Assembly: GCF_008042045.1 (NCBI RefSeq)
Contig: NZ_RDBP01000034.1
Location: 12,526-67,019 of the forward strand
Length of the DNA stretch: 54,494 nt
Direction of reading: 5' to 3'
Source: Streptomyces sp. T39
GTDB lineage: Bacteria; Actinomycetota; Actinomycetes; Streptomycetales; Streptomycetaceae
The stretch's first letter is position 1, and every line of letters begins with the position of its first letter. The notes under the pieces were generated by a model. It was not told where the DNA came from. It ran no database searches and worked only from the letters and a program-made list of their open reading frames with translations. Below, in pieces: positions 8,363 through 17,029 of this stretch. Made by a program: the position numbers and the translations under genes.

Positions 8363-9634
8363 TCAGCTCTCGGCGGCCTCGGTGCCCTGCCCGATCAGGT
8401 CGTCGATCTGGAGGGTGAGCATCGGGTGCTTGCCGCTCAGCCCCGAGATCAGCTGCACGAAGTTCGAGGAGGGCGTGCGCTCGCGGTCCGGGTCGACCAT
8501 CTCCGTGGCGAGGCTGTGGTAGAACTCCTTGTACTTCGTGCGGTCGTAGAACCGCTCGACGAAGACGCGGATCTCGTCGAAGAAGGCCCGGTAGGCGGTG
8601 ACGTACCGCTTGAGCGCCTGCTCCTCGATCTCCGGGTGCTGGATGATCTGGTCGACGATCTTCGCCAGGGTGCTGCCGGCGAGCGTGGCCAGCGCGACAC
8701 CGGTGGAGAACAGCGGGTCGACGAACGCGGCGGAGTCGCCGACGCACACCCAGCCGTTGCCGTTGAAGCTCTGGCTGGTGTACGACCAGTCGCGGGCCGT
8801 GCGCCAGCCTGCCGACTGGTTGGCGCCCGCCAGCATCTTCTTCAGCTTGGTGGACTTCTCCACCTCGCCCTTGAAGAGGTCCTCCAGGGACTGGCCGTCC
8901 TTGCCGGCGTCCGCAGAGCGGGTCACGTAGCCGACGCTGACCGTGCCCTTGTCGATCGGGATGGCCCAGAACCAGCCGTCGTCGAGACTCTCGATGAGGA
9001 TGTTGGTGTACTCGTCGCCGCCGAGCCGCTCGCAGTTGTCGAAGTACGTCCAGACGGCGACGTTGCGGAGCTCCTCGTGCCAGGTGATGTCGGCGTAGCG
9101 GCGGCTGAGGAGGCGCGCCTGGCCCGAGGCGTCGATGACCAGCTTGGCGCGGGCCTCGTAGGAGCCGTCGGTGCCGCGCAGCGTGTAGCGGACGCCGGTG
9201 ACGCGGCCCTCGGTCTCGATGGGCTCCTTGACGGTGGCTTCCTCGATGACGAACGCGCCCAGTTCACGGGCCCGGTCGAGGATCAGCGAGTCCATGTCGG
9301 CCCGCCGGGTGTGGTACGCGTACTCGTGGCTGCCGCCCTCGATGAACGAGAAGTTCCACGGCACCTGGGCGTTGCCCCAGACGAGCGTGCCGCCGTACTT
9401 GCGCTCGAAGCCGCGGGCGTCCATGCGCTCGGTGATGCCCAGTTCCTCCATGGGGCGCATGAAGGCCGGGATGAGGGATTCACCGACGTGGTAGCGGGGG
9501 AACCGCTCGCGGTCGAGGACGAGGACGCGGTGTCCGCGCTTCGCGAGAAGTCCCGCGGTGGTCGAGCCGGCCGGCCCCCCACCGATCACGATGACGTCGT
9601 ATTCGTCAGGTACTCCGTGAAGAGTCGACGACAT
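8363..9634 (-). CDS. FADH2-dependent halogenase, phenol/pyrrole (PltA/Clo-hal) group
   Basis: Second flavin halogenase, 423 aa. The FAD site GGGPAG is at 18-23, YHVGES follows at about 48-53, the probable catalytic lysine is Lys79 in FERKYGG, and the signature WFWAIP is at 221-226. The short length and the GDSAAFVDPLFSTGV segment place it with halogenases acting on phenolic or pyrrolyl groups, often carrier-bound. AAGGGAAG lies before the ATG. It leads the operon that continues through the antiporter, LAL regulator and first halogenase. With two halogenases from different subgroups, two positions or two moieties are probably halogenated. The substrate is unknown. Confidence 0.88.
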   Translation of the reverse strand: MSSTLHGVPDEYDVIVIGGGPAGSTTAGLLAKRGHRVLVLDRERFPRYHVGESLIPAFMRPMEELGITERMDARGFERKYGGTLVWGNAQVPWNFSFIEGGSHEYAYHTRRADMDSLILDRARELGAFVIEEATVKEPIETEGRVTGVRYTLRGTDGSYEARAKLVIDASGQARLLSRRYADITWHEELRNVAVWTYFDNCERLGGDEYTNILIESLDDGWFWAIPIDKGTVSVGYVTRSADAGKDGQSLEDLFKGEVEKSTKLKKMLAGANQSAGWRTARDWSYTSQSFNGNGWVCVGDSAAFVDPLFSTGVALATLAGSTLAKIVDQIIQHPEIEEQALKRYVTAYRAFFDEIRVFVERFYDRTKYKEFYHSLATEMVDPDRERTPSSNFVQLISGLSGKHPMLTLQIDDLIGQGTEAAES

Positions 9635-10103
9635 GACACTTCCCTTCTTGCTTCGACAGACGTGCCCGCTTTGCGCGGAGCTCGCACCGGCATTCCTCAG
9701 AGCCTGACGTGTGGCCCATAAAGGTCTTCTGGACTATCTCTGGATTTCAGTTCAGAGACTGCTTCACAGGCCGTGGACCCCGGGCGGGGCGGCAGCGCAG
9801 GCATGCCGCGGCTACCCGTCCGGGTCTGACCAGGAAGGACATGACGGACCCGCCGCACCGCGCACGGGGGCGGCGGTGAGGTGAGGACGGTGTCCGCAAT
9901 TCACGCCGCACAAGAGCAGCGCAAAGGCAGGAGATATCCGGGGTCACGACGAACCGGAGTTCCGGGAGAATGGCCGGGCCGCGGTACGGGCCGACTCATT
10001 CTCTCCGTCCGGCACGCCATTCCTTTCGTCCGGGATGATTTCCGCCGTCCCTATGATTGTGGACTGGCGTTCGGACGGTGGCATCTCCCGTGTTGCTCTC
10101 CCG
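9635..10103. other. Gene-free 469-bp leader between sugar operon and halogenase 2
   Basis: No convincing coding frame: small frames here have near-random third positions, unlike the neighbours. It must hold the promoter of the halogenase 2 operon and the end of the sugar operon. On the minus strand at 10077-10097 there is a variant of the TGAGCAA element (18 of 21 positions fit the consensus) found before three other units. An imperfect inverted repeat (CCGTCCG near 10006 and CGGACGG near 10073) brackets part of the region. Confidence 0.5.
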
Positions 10104-11078
10104 TCACGGGGCGCGGCGGTCCTGTGCGTCCCACCAGCCGGGGTGGTCGCGGTACCAGGCCACCGTCTCGGCGAGGCCCTCCTCGAAGGGCACGACGGGC
10201 TCGAAGCCCAGTTCCTCGCGGAGCTTGGTCCCGTCCAGGGAGTACCGCCGGTCGTGGCCCTTGCGGTCGGCGACCGGGCGGACCCGGTCCAGGCCCGCGC
10301 CGCAGAGGTCGAGCAGCCGCTCGGTGACCTGCCAGTTGGTCCGCGGCGTGCCGCCGCCGACGTGGTACACCTCTCCGGCACGGCCCTTGGCGAGGATCAG
10401 CTGCAACGCCCGGCAGTGGTCGTCGACATGGATCCACTCGCGCACATTGGTGCCGTCACCGTAGAGCGGCACGCTCTCCCCCGCGAGCAGCCGGGTGGTG
10501 AAGAGCGGGATGAGCTTCTCCGGGTGCTGGTGCGGCCCGTAGTTGTTGGAGCAGCGGCTCACGGACACGTCGAGGCCGTGGGAGTGCCAGTAGGCGCTCG
10601 CGACCAGGTCGCTGCCGGCCTTGGTCGCCGCATAGGGCGAACTCGGGTCCAGCGGCCACTCCTCGGTCCACGAACCGTCGTCGATCGAGCCGTACACCTC
10701 GTCCGTGGACACATGGAGCACCCGGGGCACCTCGGCGTGCAGACACGCCTCCAGCAGCGTCTGGGTGCCGGCCACGTTGGTCCGCACGAACGCGGCGGGG
10801 GCGGACAGGGACCGGTCGACATGGGACTCGGCGGCGAAGTGCACCACCGCGTCGTGTCCCGGCAGCAGGTCGAGCAGGGCCGGCGCGTCGCAGATGTCCC
10901 CCCGGACGAATCTCATCCGGGGGTGCGAGGCGGGCAGGTTGCCGCGGTTGCCCGCGTAGGTGAGCAGGTCGAGCACGGTGACGTGGGCGTCCTCGTAGCC
11001 CGGGTACTCGCCCCTGAGCAGGGCGCGGACGTAGGCGGAGCCGATGAACCCGGCTCCGCCGGTCACGAGAATTCTCAT
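10104..11078 (-). CDS. rmlB: dTDP-glucose 4,6-dehydratase
   Basis: Converts dTDP-D-glucose to dTDP-4-keto-6-deoxy-D-glucose, the common precursor of deoxysugars. The 324-aa extended SDR has the NAD motif TGGAGFIGS (6-14), the Thr-Asp-Glu triad in STDEVYG (T125, D126, E127), and the catalytic Tyr149/Lys153 in YAATK. The length is normal for the family. It is the last gene of the sugar operon, 13 bp after RmlA. The cluster therefore carries its own activated-sugar supply rather than relying on housekeeping rml genes. Confidence 0.96.
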   Translation of the reverse strand: MRILVTGGAGFIGSAYVRALLRGEYPGYEDAHVTVLDLLTYAGNRGNLPASHPRMRFVRGDICDAPALLDLLPGHDAVVHFAAESHVDRSLSAPAAFVRTNVAGTQTLLEACLHAEVPRVLHVSTDEVYGSIDDGSWTEEWPLDPSSPYAATKAGSDLVASAYWHSHGLDVSVSRCSNNYGPHQHPEKLIPLFTTRLLAGESVPLYGDGTNVREWIHVDDHCRALQLILAKGRAGEVYHVGGGTPRTNWQVTERLLDLCGAGLDRVRPVADRKGHDRRYSLDGTKLREELGFEPVVPFEEGLAETVAWYRDHPGWWDAQDRRAP

Positions 11079-11091
11079 CCGGTCAGCCTCA

Positions 11092-12159
11092 TCAGGTCGT
11101 CTGGAGGCGGACGCTGGCGTGGTCGCCGACCATCAGCCGGTGCCGCCGTTCCGGTCCGGAGGACATCACCTGGGCCGCCCGGCCGATCACCGAGCCGTGC
11201 AGCCCCTCGACGCCGTCGACGGTCGCGGCGTCGAGCACGATGGAGAACGACACCTCGGAGCCGGTCACCACGCAGCCGTCGCCGATGGTGGTGTCGGGGC
11301 CGAGGACGCTGTCCTCGACCACGGTGCCGCTGCCGATGCTGACCGGTCCGGTGACGGTCGAGCCGACGACGCGGCTGCCGGCCCCGAGCCGGACGGCGCC
11401 GGTGATCCGGCTGGTGCCGTCGACGGTGCCCTCGACTCCGGGGGTGAGCGTGCGCAGCATCTCCCGGTTGCACTCCAGCATGTCGTCGACGCTGCCCATG
11501 TCCCGCCAGTAGCCGGTGTAGCGGGAGGCGCGGACCTCGTCCCCGCGGTCGATCAGCCACTGGAGGGCGTCGGTGATCTCCAGTTCGCCACGGGCACTCG
11601 GCCCGATCGCGGCGACGGCCTCGTGGATGCGCGCCGTGAACACGTACACCCCGATGAGCGCCAGGTCGCTGCGCGGCCGGGCCGGCTTCTCCACCACCCG
11701 TACGACCCGGCGCTCGGCGTCCAGTTCGGCGACGCCGAACGCACGCGGGTCGCCGACCGGCTGGACGGCGACCCGCGCGGGCGTGCGACGGGCCCGGAAG
11801 TCGTCGAGGATGCCGCCGATGCCCTGCGGCAGCATGTTGTCGCCGAGGTACATCACGAAGTCGTCGTCGCCGAGGAAGTCCCGTGCGACGGCCACCCCGT
11901 GGGCCAGGCCGCGGGGCGCGTCCTGCGGGAGGTAGGTGATCCGCAGGCCGAGGGCGCCGCCGTCGCCGAGGGCCTCGGCGATGTCCTTCGCGTAGCCCCC
12001 GACCACGATCCCGGTCTCGGTGACGCCCTGGGCCCTCAGGTCCTCCAGGATGTGCACCAGCACCGGCTTGTTGGCGATCGGGATCAGCTGCTTGGGCATG
12101 GTGTGGCTGAAGGGACGCAGCCGGGTGCCGGTGCCCCCCGCCAGGACGAGGGCCTTCAC
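11092..12159 (-). CDS. rmlA: Glucose-1-phosphate thymidylyltransferase, long form
   Basis: Makes dTDP-D-glucose from glucose-1-phosphate and dTTP. The GTG at 12159 begins the nucleotidyltransferase motif LAGGTGTRLRP; MPKQLIP, YLGDN and VEKP follow. The 355-residue length with a C-terminal left-handed beta-helix-like tail matches the StrD-type long form common in antibiotic clusters. The GTG overlaps the TGA of the DUF418 gene by four bases (GTGA), so it is translationally coupled. The next gene, RmlB, uses its product. Confidence 0.95.
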   Translation of the reverse strand: MKALVLAGGTGTRLRPFSHTMPKQLIPIANKPVLVHILEDLRAQGVTETGIVVGGYAKDIAEALGDGGALGLRITYLPQDAPRGLAHGVAVARDFLGDDDFVMYLGDNMLPQGIGGILDDFRARRTPARVAVQPVGDPRAFGVAELDAERRVVRVVEKPARPRSDLALIGVYVFTARIHEAVAAIGPSARGELEITDALQWLIDRGDEVRASRYTGYWRDMGSVDDMLECNREMLRTLTPGVEGTVDGTSRITGAVRLGAGSRVVGSTVTGPVSIGSGTVVEDSVLGPDTTIGDGCVVTGSEVSFSIVLDAATVDGVEGLHGSVIGRAAQVMSSGPERRHRLMVGDHASVRLQTT

Positions 12160-13433
12160 GAGGCGGCCCCCGTCCCGGGGGCGGACCGCGACACGGGCTC
12201 CGCGGCCGGCGCGGCCGGCGGGGCCGTCCGCCCGCGGCCGTAGACCAGGCGGCGCATCAGCGCGTCCAGCGGGCCCTGGCGTCCGGCGCGTTCGAGTGCG
12301 ACGGCGACGGCCACCACGGTGAGCCAGACCGCCACCGCGACCGCGGCCGCGCCGGTGGCGTGGATGTGGTCGCCCAGACCGAAGGCGACGCGGGCGAGGA
12401 CCAGTGCGAGCAGCGCGGACTGGAGCAGATAGCTCGTCAGGGACCGGCGGCCGACCGCGGCGAGCGCGCGGCTCACCGGCCCGGGCTCCAGCCCGCGGTC
12501 CCGCAGCCGGGCCACCAGGAGCCCGAAGAGGGCCGCGTAGGCGAGGCCGCCGCCGAAGCCGGTGACCACGTGCAGGCCCGTCACCAGGCCGGTGGCCAGG
12601 TCGTCCGCCCGCCATGTGCCCGCGCCGACGAGGGCGAGCGGCACGCCGCCGAGCACGGAGGCCGTGCCGCCCCACACGGCGACCCGCCGCAGCAGCGCCC
12701 GGTGGGCGACCGGGTCGTCGAGGTACCGCTTGCGGGCGGCCCACGCGCCGACCAGGATCGCGGCCGGGATCGGCCAGCCGAGCAGGATGTGGAGCGAGGC
12801 GAACGGCACCTGTGCCAGACGCTCGCCGAGCGCCGCCACGTAGTCGTCGGCCCACACCGTGCCGCGCACGGCCGCCGCGTCCTCGGTCTGCTCCACGGCC
12901 ACGGCCACCGACAGCAGGACGGCGGTGACCGCGCCGACGGCCGCACTGATGACGATGCCCCTGCGCAGCGCCCCGTCCCCGCGGGTGAGCAGCCAGCCGA
13001 ACAGCAGGGCGGCGACTCCGTAGGGCGCGAGGATGTCGGCGGGGAAGATCAGCACGAAGTGCACGAAGCCGAACAGGACGAGGAACAGTCCGCGCCTGCG
13101 CAGCAGCCGGCCGGACGCCTTCGCGGAGGTGCCGGCTGCCTGCTGCCGCATGACGAGCATCGCCATGCCGTAGCCGAAGAGGGCGGCGAACATCGGATAG
13201 GCCCGGTTGTCGACGAGGTCCAGGCCGAGGAAGGTGATCGTGCGGTCGAGCGCGTCACCGCCCTGCGGGTGGGTCACCGGGCCCGGGTCGCTGCCCGTCA
13301 CGTACATGGGTGCGTGGGCCAGGGCGATGAGCAGCAGCATGAAGCCACGCGCGATGTCGGGTGCCGGGGAGCGTTCGGCGGCGGTCACCCCCCTGCGTCT
13401 GACCGGCGTGTGCACAGTCCTGCGGGTCGCCAT
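12156..13433 (-). CDS. DUF418 (YeiB-like) integral membrane protein inside sugar operon
   Basis: Predicted 425-aa membrane protein with about ten hydrophobic segments. After a basic N-terminus it has a PDIARGFMLLLIALAHAPMY opening segment and a FALFGYGMAML-like segment, with the DUF418 region in the C-terminal half ending in SLTSYLLQSALLAL. This matches the YeiB/DUF418 family, distant relatives of acyltransferase-3 membrane proteins, function unknown. The ATG follows GGAGGA closely. It sits between the epimerase (65 bp upstream) and RmlA (4-bp overlap), so it is made with the sugar enzymes. It may be a transporter or an acyl-transfer protein for the glycoside; no catalytic residues can be assigned. 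Confidence 0.8.
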   Translation of the reverse strand: MATRRTVHTPVRRRGVTAAERSPAPDIARGFMLLLIALAHAPMYVTGSDPGPVTHPQGGDALDRTITFLGLDLVDNRAYPMFAALFGYGMAMLVMRQQAAGTSAKASGRLLRRRGLFLVLFGFVHFVLIFPADILAPYGVAALLFGWLLTRGDGALRRGIVISAAVGAVTAVLLSVAVAVEQTEDAAAVRGTVWADDYVAALGERLAQVPFASLHILLGWPIPAAILVGAWAARKRYLDDPVAHRALLRRVAVWGGTASVLGGVPLALVGAGTWRADDLATGLVTGLHVVTGFGGGLAYAALFGLLVARLRDRGLEPGPVSRALAAVGRRSLTSYLLQSALLALVLARVAFGLGDHIHATGAAAVAVAVWLTVVAVAVALERAGRQGPLDALMRRLVYGRGRTAPPAAPAAEPVSRSAPGTGAAS

Positions 13434-13498
13434 GGAGTCCTCCGAGGGGTGGTGTCCGGCCCGGGCCGGGTCCCCGCGGCCGGGCATGGGGTGTCTGC

Positions 13499-14089
13499 TC
13501 ACCGGGACAGTGCCCGGCAGGCCGCGTAGTCGGGCAGCAGGCCCGCCGCGCGGGCCTCGGCGAGGGTCGGCGCGGCGGTGTCGCGCTCGGACATGACCGG
13601 CTCGATTCCGTCCGGGAGGGGCAGCCCCAGCGCGGGGTCGAGGACGGAGAGCGCCCGTTCGTCGGCGGCGACGTAGCTGCTCGTCAGCATGTAGGACATG
13701 ACCGTGTCGTCCTCCAGCGCCACGAAGGCGTGGCCGACGCCGACGGGGAAGTACATCGCCCGGAAGTCGACCTGGTCCATCAGGACGGCGTCCCACTTCC
13801 CGTAGGTCGGGGATCCGACGCGGATGTCGACGACGATGTCGAGGGCCGCGCCGCGCGCGCAGTAGACGTACTTGGTGGTGCCCGGCGGCGTCGCCGTGTA
13901 GTGGATCCCGCGGACGACTCCCCGCGCGGACCGGCTGTGGTTGGTCTGGGCCGCCCGGAAGTGCCGGTGTCCCACCGCCTTCTCGAACGCCGCCGACTGG
14001 AACGGCGAGACGAACAGGCCGCGTTCGTCGGGGAAGACCGTCGGGGTGAACTCCACGGCTCCCTCGACGGCGAGTTCGCGTATTTCCAT
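13499..14089 (-). CDS. dTDP-4-keto-6-deoxyhexose 3,5-(or 5-)epimerase, RmlC fold
   Basis: Cupin epimerase of 196 aa that inverts C5 (and possibly C3) of a 4-ketohexose, turning a D- into an L-sugar. The catalytic His63 lies in RGIHYT (commonly RGLHYQ), and a tyrosine/histidine-rich stretch FRAMYFPVGVGHAF at about 130-143 matches the RmlC active site. In aminosugar pathways the homologues (EvaD, AknL type) act after 3-amination as 5-epimerases. Its presence argues for an L-configured sugar. It lies 69 bp after the aminotransferase and 65 bp before DUF418. Confidence 0.9.
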   Translation of the reverse strand: MEIRELAVEGAVEFTPTVFPDERGLFVSPFQSAAFEKAVGHRHFRAAQTNHSRSARGVVRGIHYTATPPGTTKYVYCARGAALDIVVDIRVGSPTYGKWDAVLMDQVDFRAMYFPVGVGHAFVALEDDTVMSYMLTSSYVAADERALSVLDPALGLPLPDGIEPVMSERDTAAPTLAEARAAGLLPDYAACRALSR

Positions 14090-14158
14090 GGCTCCTCCGG
14101 GGCACGGGCCCGTCGCGGTCGCCGACGGGAGGGGGCGGGACGGTGGCGGCTGTCGCGG

Positions 14159-15268
14159 CTAGAGCGCCGCCAGCACCTCGCGCAGGACGCCGATCACACG
14201 GTCCTGCACGGCGGGCGCGAGCGAGGGGTACATCGGCAGCGAGAAGATCTGGCCGGCCAGTGACTCGGTGACGGGCAGCGAGCCGGCCGGCACCCCGAGG
14301 CCGGCGAAGCCGGACATGGTGTGCACCGGCCACGGATAGCTGATGTTGAGGTCGATGTCGTGCTCCCGCAGGGCCGCCAGGATCCGGTCCCGCTCGGGGT
14401 GGCGCACCACGTACACGTAGTAGACGTGGTCGTTGCCGGGGGCGAGGGCGGGCAGGACCAGGTCGGTGCCGGCCAGGCCCGCGGCGTAGCGCTCGGCGAC
14501 CGCGCGCCGGGCGGCGACGTAGGCGTCGAGGCGGGGCAGCTTGCGGCGCAGTATCTCGGCCTGGACCTCGTCGAGCCGGGAGTTGTGGCCCGGGGTCTCG
14601 ACGACGTAGTAGCGCTCCTCCATGCCGTAGTACCGCAGCCGGCGCAGCCGCCCGGCGGTGTCGTCGTCGCGCACCAGGACGGCGCCGCCGTCGCCGTAGG
14701 CCCCGAGGACCTTGGTCGGGTAGAACGAGAAGGCCGCGGCGTCACCCGTGGTCCCCGCGAGGACGCCGTCGTGCCGTGCCCCGTGGGCCTGGGCGCAGTC
14801 CTCCAGCAGGGCCAGCCCGTGCTCGGCCGCCACCGTCCGCAGCGGTGCCAGGTCGACGCACTGCCCGTAGAGGTGGACCGGCAGCAGACAGCGGGTCCGT
14901 GCCGTGACGGCCGAGGCCACCTGCGCGGTGTCCATCAGGTACGTGTCGGGGTCGACGTCCACGAACACCGGCTTCGCGCCCACCGAGTCGATGGCGACCA
15001 CCGTGGGCGCCGCCGTGTTCGAGACGGTGACCACTTCGTCGCCCGGCCGGACGCCGAGGGCCTGGAGCGCCAGCTTGATCGCGTTGGTGCCGTTGTCGAC
15101 GCCGACGCAGTGCGGCATGCCGTGGTAGGCGGCGAACTCCCTCTCGAAGCCGTGGGTGCTGGCGCCGAGGACGAGCCGGCCGGAGGAGAAGACGGTCTCG
15201 ACGGCGTCGAGGATGTCCTTCCGCTCGGCGGCGTACTCCTCCAGGTAGTCCCACACTCTGGTCGTCAC
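14159..15268 (-). CDS. PLP-dependent NDP-sugar 3-aminotransferase (DegT/DnrJ/EryC1)
   Basis: Transfers an amino group to a ketosugar. In the 369-aa product the PLP lysine is Lys186 in [13 protein letters not shown] and the PLP-ring aspartate is Asp157 in EDCAQAHG. The [11 protein letters not shown] and [11 protein letters not shown] blocks resemble 3-aminotransferases (DesV, TylB, EvaB), so C3 amination is the likely role. It begins at a GTG that overlaps the stop of the N-methyltransferase by four bases (GTGA). With the 2,3-dehydratase in the same operon it should give a 3-amino-2,3,6-trideoxy-4-ketosugar. Confidence 0.92.
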   Translation of the reverse strand: MTTRVWDYLEEYAAERKDILDAVETVFSSGRLVLGASTHGFEREFAAYHGMPHCVGVDNGTNAIKLALQALGVRPGDEVVTVSNTAAPTVVAIDSVGAKPVFVDVDPDTYLMDTAQVASAVTARTRCLLPVHLYGQCVDLAPLRTVAAEHGLALLEDCAQAHGARHDGVLAGTTGDAAAFSFYPTKVLGAYGDGGAVLVRDDDTAGRLRRLRYYGMEERYYVVETPGHNSRLDEVQAEILRRKLPRLDAYVAARRAVAERYAAGLAGTDLVLPALAPGNDHVYYVYVVRHPERDRILAALREHDIDLNISYPWPVHTMSGFAGLGVPAGSLPVTESLAGQIFSLPMYPSLAPAVQDRVIGVLREVLAAL

Positions 15269-15990
15269 GGGCGGTCCGTTCCTTCCTTCACGCCGAGGAA
15301 CAGGCCACGGCCGGACTGGGAGCCTTCGATGAACTCGGGCGTGAGCCCCGCGTCGCGCAGGGTCCGCTCGTACAGCGCCCGCGGGAAGAGCTGGTGGACG
15401 TAGGACTCCGTGAAGTGCCGCGCCCCGGTCTTCGGGTCGGCGACGACGTAGTGCACGTCCATGCGGGAGGCGTCGCCCTCGCGGGTGGTGTGGGAGAGCC
15501 GGGTGACGGTGCGGTGGTCGGGCCGCAGGACGTCGGCCGCCACGTAGCCGTCGGTGAACGTCTCGGGGAACCACCACGGTTCGACGACCACGACGCCGCC
15601 GGGCCGCAGATGGCGGGCGAAACAGCGCATGGTGCCCCCGAGTTCGGCCGGGTCCTGGTGGGCGACGGCGGCGAACAGGCACACCACGGCGTCGTAGGTG
15701 CGGCCGAGGTCGAAGTCGCGCATGTCGCCGTGGTGGAGGCCCGCCTCGGGCAGCCTGTCCCGGGCGACGGAGAGCATCGCGTCGGACAGCTCGACGCCCT
15801 CGGCCCGGTCGAACATGCCGAGGAAGTGCCGCAGATGCCCGCCGGTGCCGCAGGCGACGTCGAGGACCGATGACGCCCCGGGCACGCGTTCGCGGATCAG
15901 CCCGGCGACGTACGCGCTCTCCGCCGGGTAGTCCTTGCCGCGCAGTGTGTACACGAGGTCGTAGATCTCGGCGAACTCCGGTCCGTACAC
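15265..15990 (-). CDS. dTDP-3-amino-sugar N-(di)methyltransferase, DesVI/TylM1-like
   Basis: SAM-dependent methylation of the sugar 3-amino group, usually twice. The 241-aa length, the opening [14 protein letters not shown] followed by RGKDY, and the SAM motif [12 protein letters not shown] (about 42-53) are characteristic of DesVI/TylM1-type enzymes. The start is 10 bp after the ketoreductase stop, and its stop overlaps the aminotransferase start, coupling the two enzymes that act consecutively. It predicts a dimethylamino sugar. Confidence 0.92.
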   Translation of the reverse strand: MYGPEFAEIYDLVYTLRGKDYPAESAYVAGLIRERVPGASSVLDVACGTGGHLRHFLGMFDRAEGVELSDAMLSVARDRLPEAGLHHGDMRDFDLGRTYDAVVCLFAAVAHQDPAELGGTMRCFARHLRPGGVVVVEPWWFPETFTDGYVAADVLRPDHRTVTRLSHTTREGDASRMDVHYVVADPKTGARHFTESYVHQLFPRALYERTLRDAGLTPEFIEGSQSGRGLFLGVKEGTDRP

Positions 15991-16000
15991 GGTCGTCCCC

Positions 16001-17029
16001 TCACTCGGATGTCATGGTGTCGGCCAGGGCGGCCACGGTCCGCTCCAGACCGGCGCGCAGCCCGGTCACCGGCTGCCAGCCGGTCACGGCACGGAACGCG
16101 GAGGAGTCGATGGTGACGCTGCTGAAGTCCGTCGCGGGCGCGGTCGGCGGCGGCTCGACGGAGACGACCGGCACCGGGGGCCGGCCGAGCCGCGCCGCCA
16201 CCAGCCCGGAGACGGTGCGGCACACCTCGCCGAGCGGGTCGCCCCGGCCGGCGCCGAGCAGCCAGTGGCGTCCGGTCAGCGCGTCGCCGTGGCCGAGTGC
16301 CGCGACGAACGCCTGGGCCACGTCCTCGACATGGACGAGGTCGCGCTTGACGCTGCCGTCGTGCCAGAGGGTGAGCGGTTCGCCGGCGAGGGCGCGCCGC
16401 ACCATGAAGGAGACCACCCCGCGGTCGGCGCCGTGGGGGGCGTCCACGTATCCGTAGACCGTCGGCAGACGCAGGCTGACGCCCCGGACGGCGCCGTCCG
16501 CGGTGGCGTCCATCAGGATCCGCTCGGCGGCGAGCTTGTGCTCGTCGTAGGCGGTGTGCGGGACGTCGGGCTCGCTGCCGTCGATGGGCCGGTCGGGCGT
16601 CAGGCCGACCTGGGAGGCGGCACCCGCGTAGAGGACCAGGGGCGGCGGGCCGTCGCGCCGTTCGGCGCGCAGGATCTCGCAGAGGTCCTCCATGACGCCG
16701 ACGTTGGCCGCGCGGGCCGCCGGGTCGCTCTCGGCGGCGCGCCAGCCGCCGCTGTGCATCACGAGGTGCACGATCACGTCCGCGCCGGCGACCGCGGCGG
16801 CCAGCTCCCCGGCGCCGGTGAGGTCGGCCAGGCGGACGTCCGCGGTGACCCCCGGGGCGAGGGGGACGCTGCTGCGGCGCCGGGCGACGGCGCGCAGCCG
16901 CACGGGCCGCCCGGCGAAGGCGGCCGTCACGGCGGAGCCGACGAATCCGGACGCGCCCAGGACGACGACGTCGAGCGGACGGTGCGGGTCGCGCTCCGGT
17001 GCGCCGTGGCGCTGTGCCGTGGTGGTCAT
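16001..17029 (-). CDS. NDP-hexose 4-ketoreductase
   Basis: NAD(P)H-dependent reduction of the sugar 4-keto group, normally the last step before transfer. The 342-aa Rossmann protein has VLGASGFVGSAV at about 20-31 and YDEHKLAAE (YxxxK). It resembles the EvaE/TylCIV/EryBIV group of 4-ketoreductases. The ATG at 17029 overlaps the dehydratase stop (ATGA). No separate 3-ketoreductase is seen in the operon, which fits a route where C3 is aminated instead. Confidence 0.88.
   Translation of the reverse strand: MTTTAQRHGAPERDPHRPLDVVVLGASGFVGSAVTAAFAGRPVRLRAVARRRSSVPLAPGVTADVRLADLTGAGELAAAVAGADVIVHLVMHSGGWRAAESDPAARAANVGVMEDLCEILRAERRDGPPPLVLYAGAASQVGLTPDRPIDGSEPDVPHTAYDEHKLAAERILMDATADGAVRGVSLRLPTVYGYVDAPHGADRGVVSFMVRRALAGEPLTLWHDGSVKRDLVHVEDVAQAFVAALGHGDALTGRHWLLGAGRGDPLGEVCRTVSGLVAARLGRPPVPVVSVEPPPTAPATDFSSVTIDSSAFRAVTGWQPVTGLRAGLERTVAALADTMTSE

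Noticed and set aside
9747..10081. Small minus-strand frames in the halogenase 2 leader (for example ATG 9999 and ATG 9947)
   Set aside because: Third-position GC is near random and no family is recognised, although the ATG at 9999 lies 98 bp after the variant TGAGCAA element and has GGAGAGA before it.
12360..13529. Plus-strand frame opposite DUF418
   Set aside because: Antisense shadow of a membrane protein; composition is charged and featureless.
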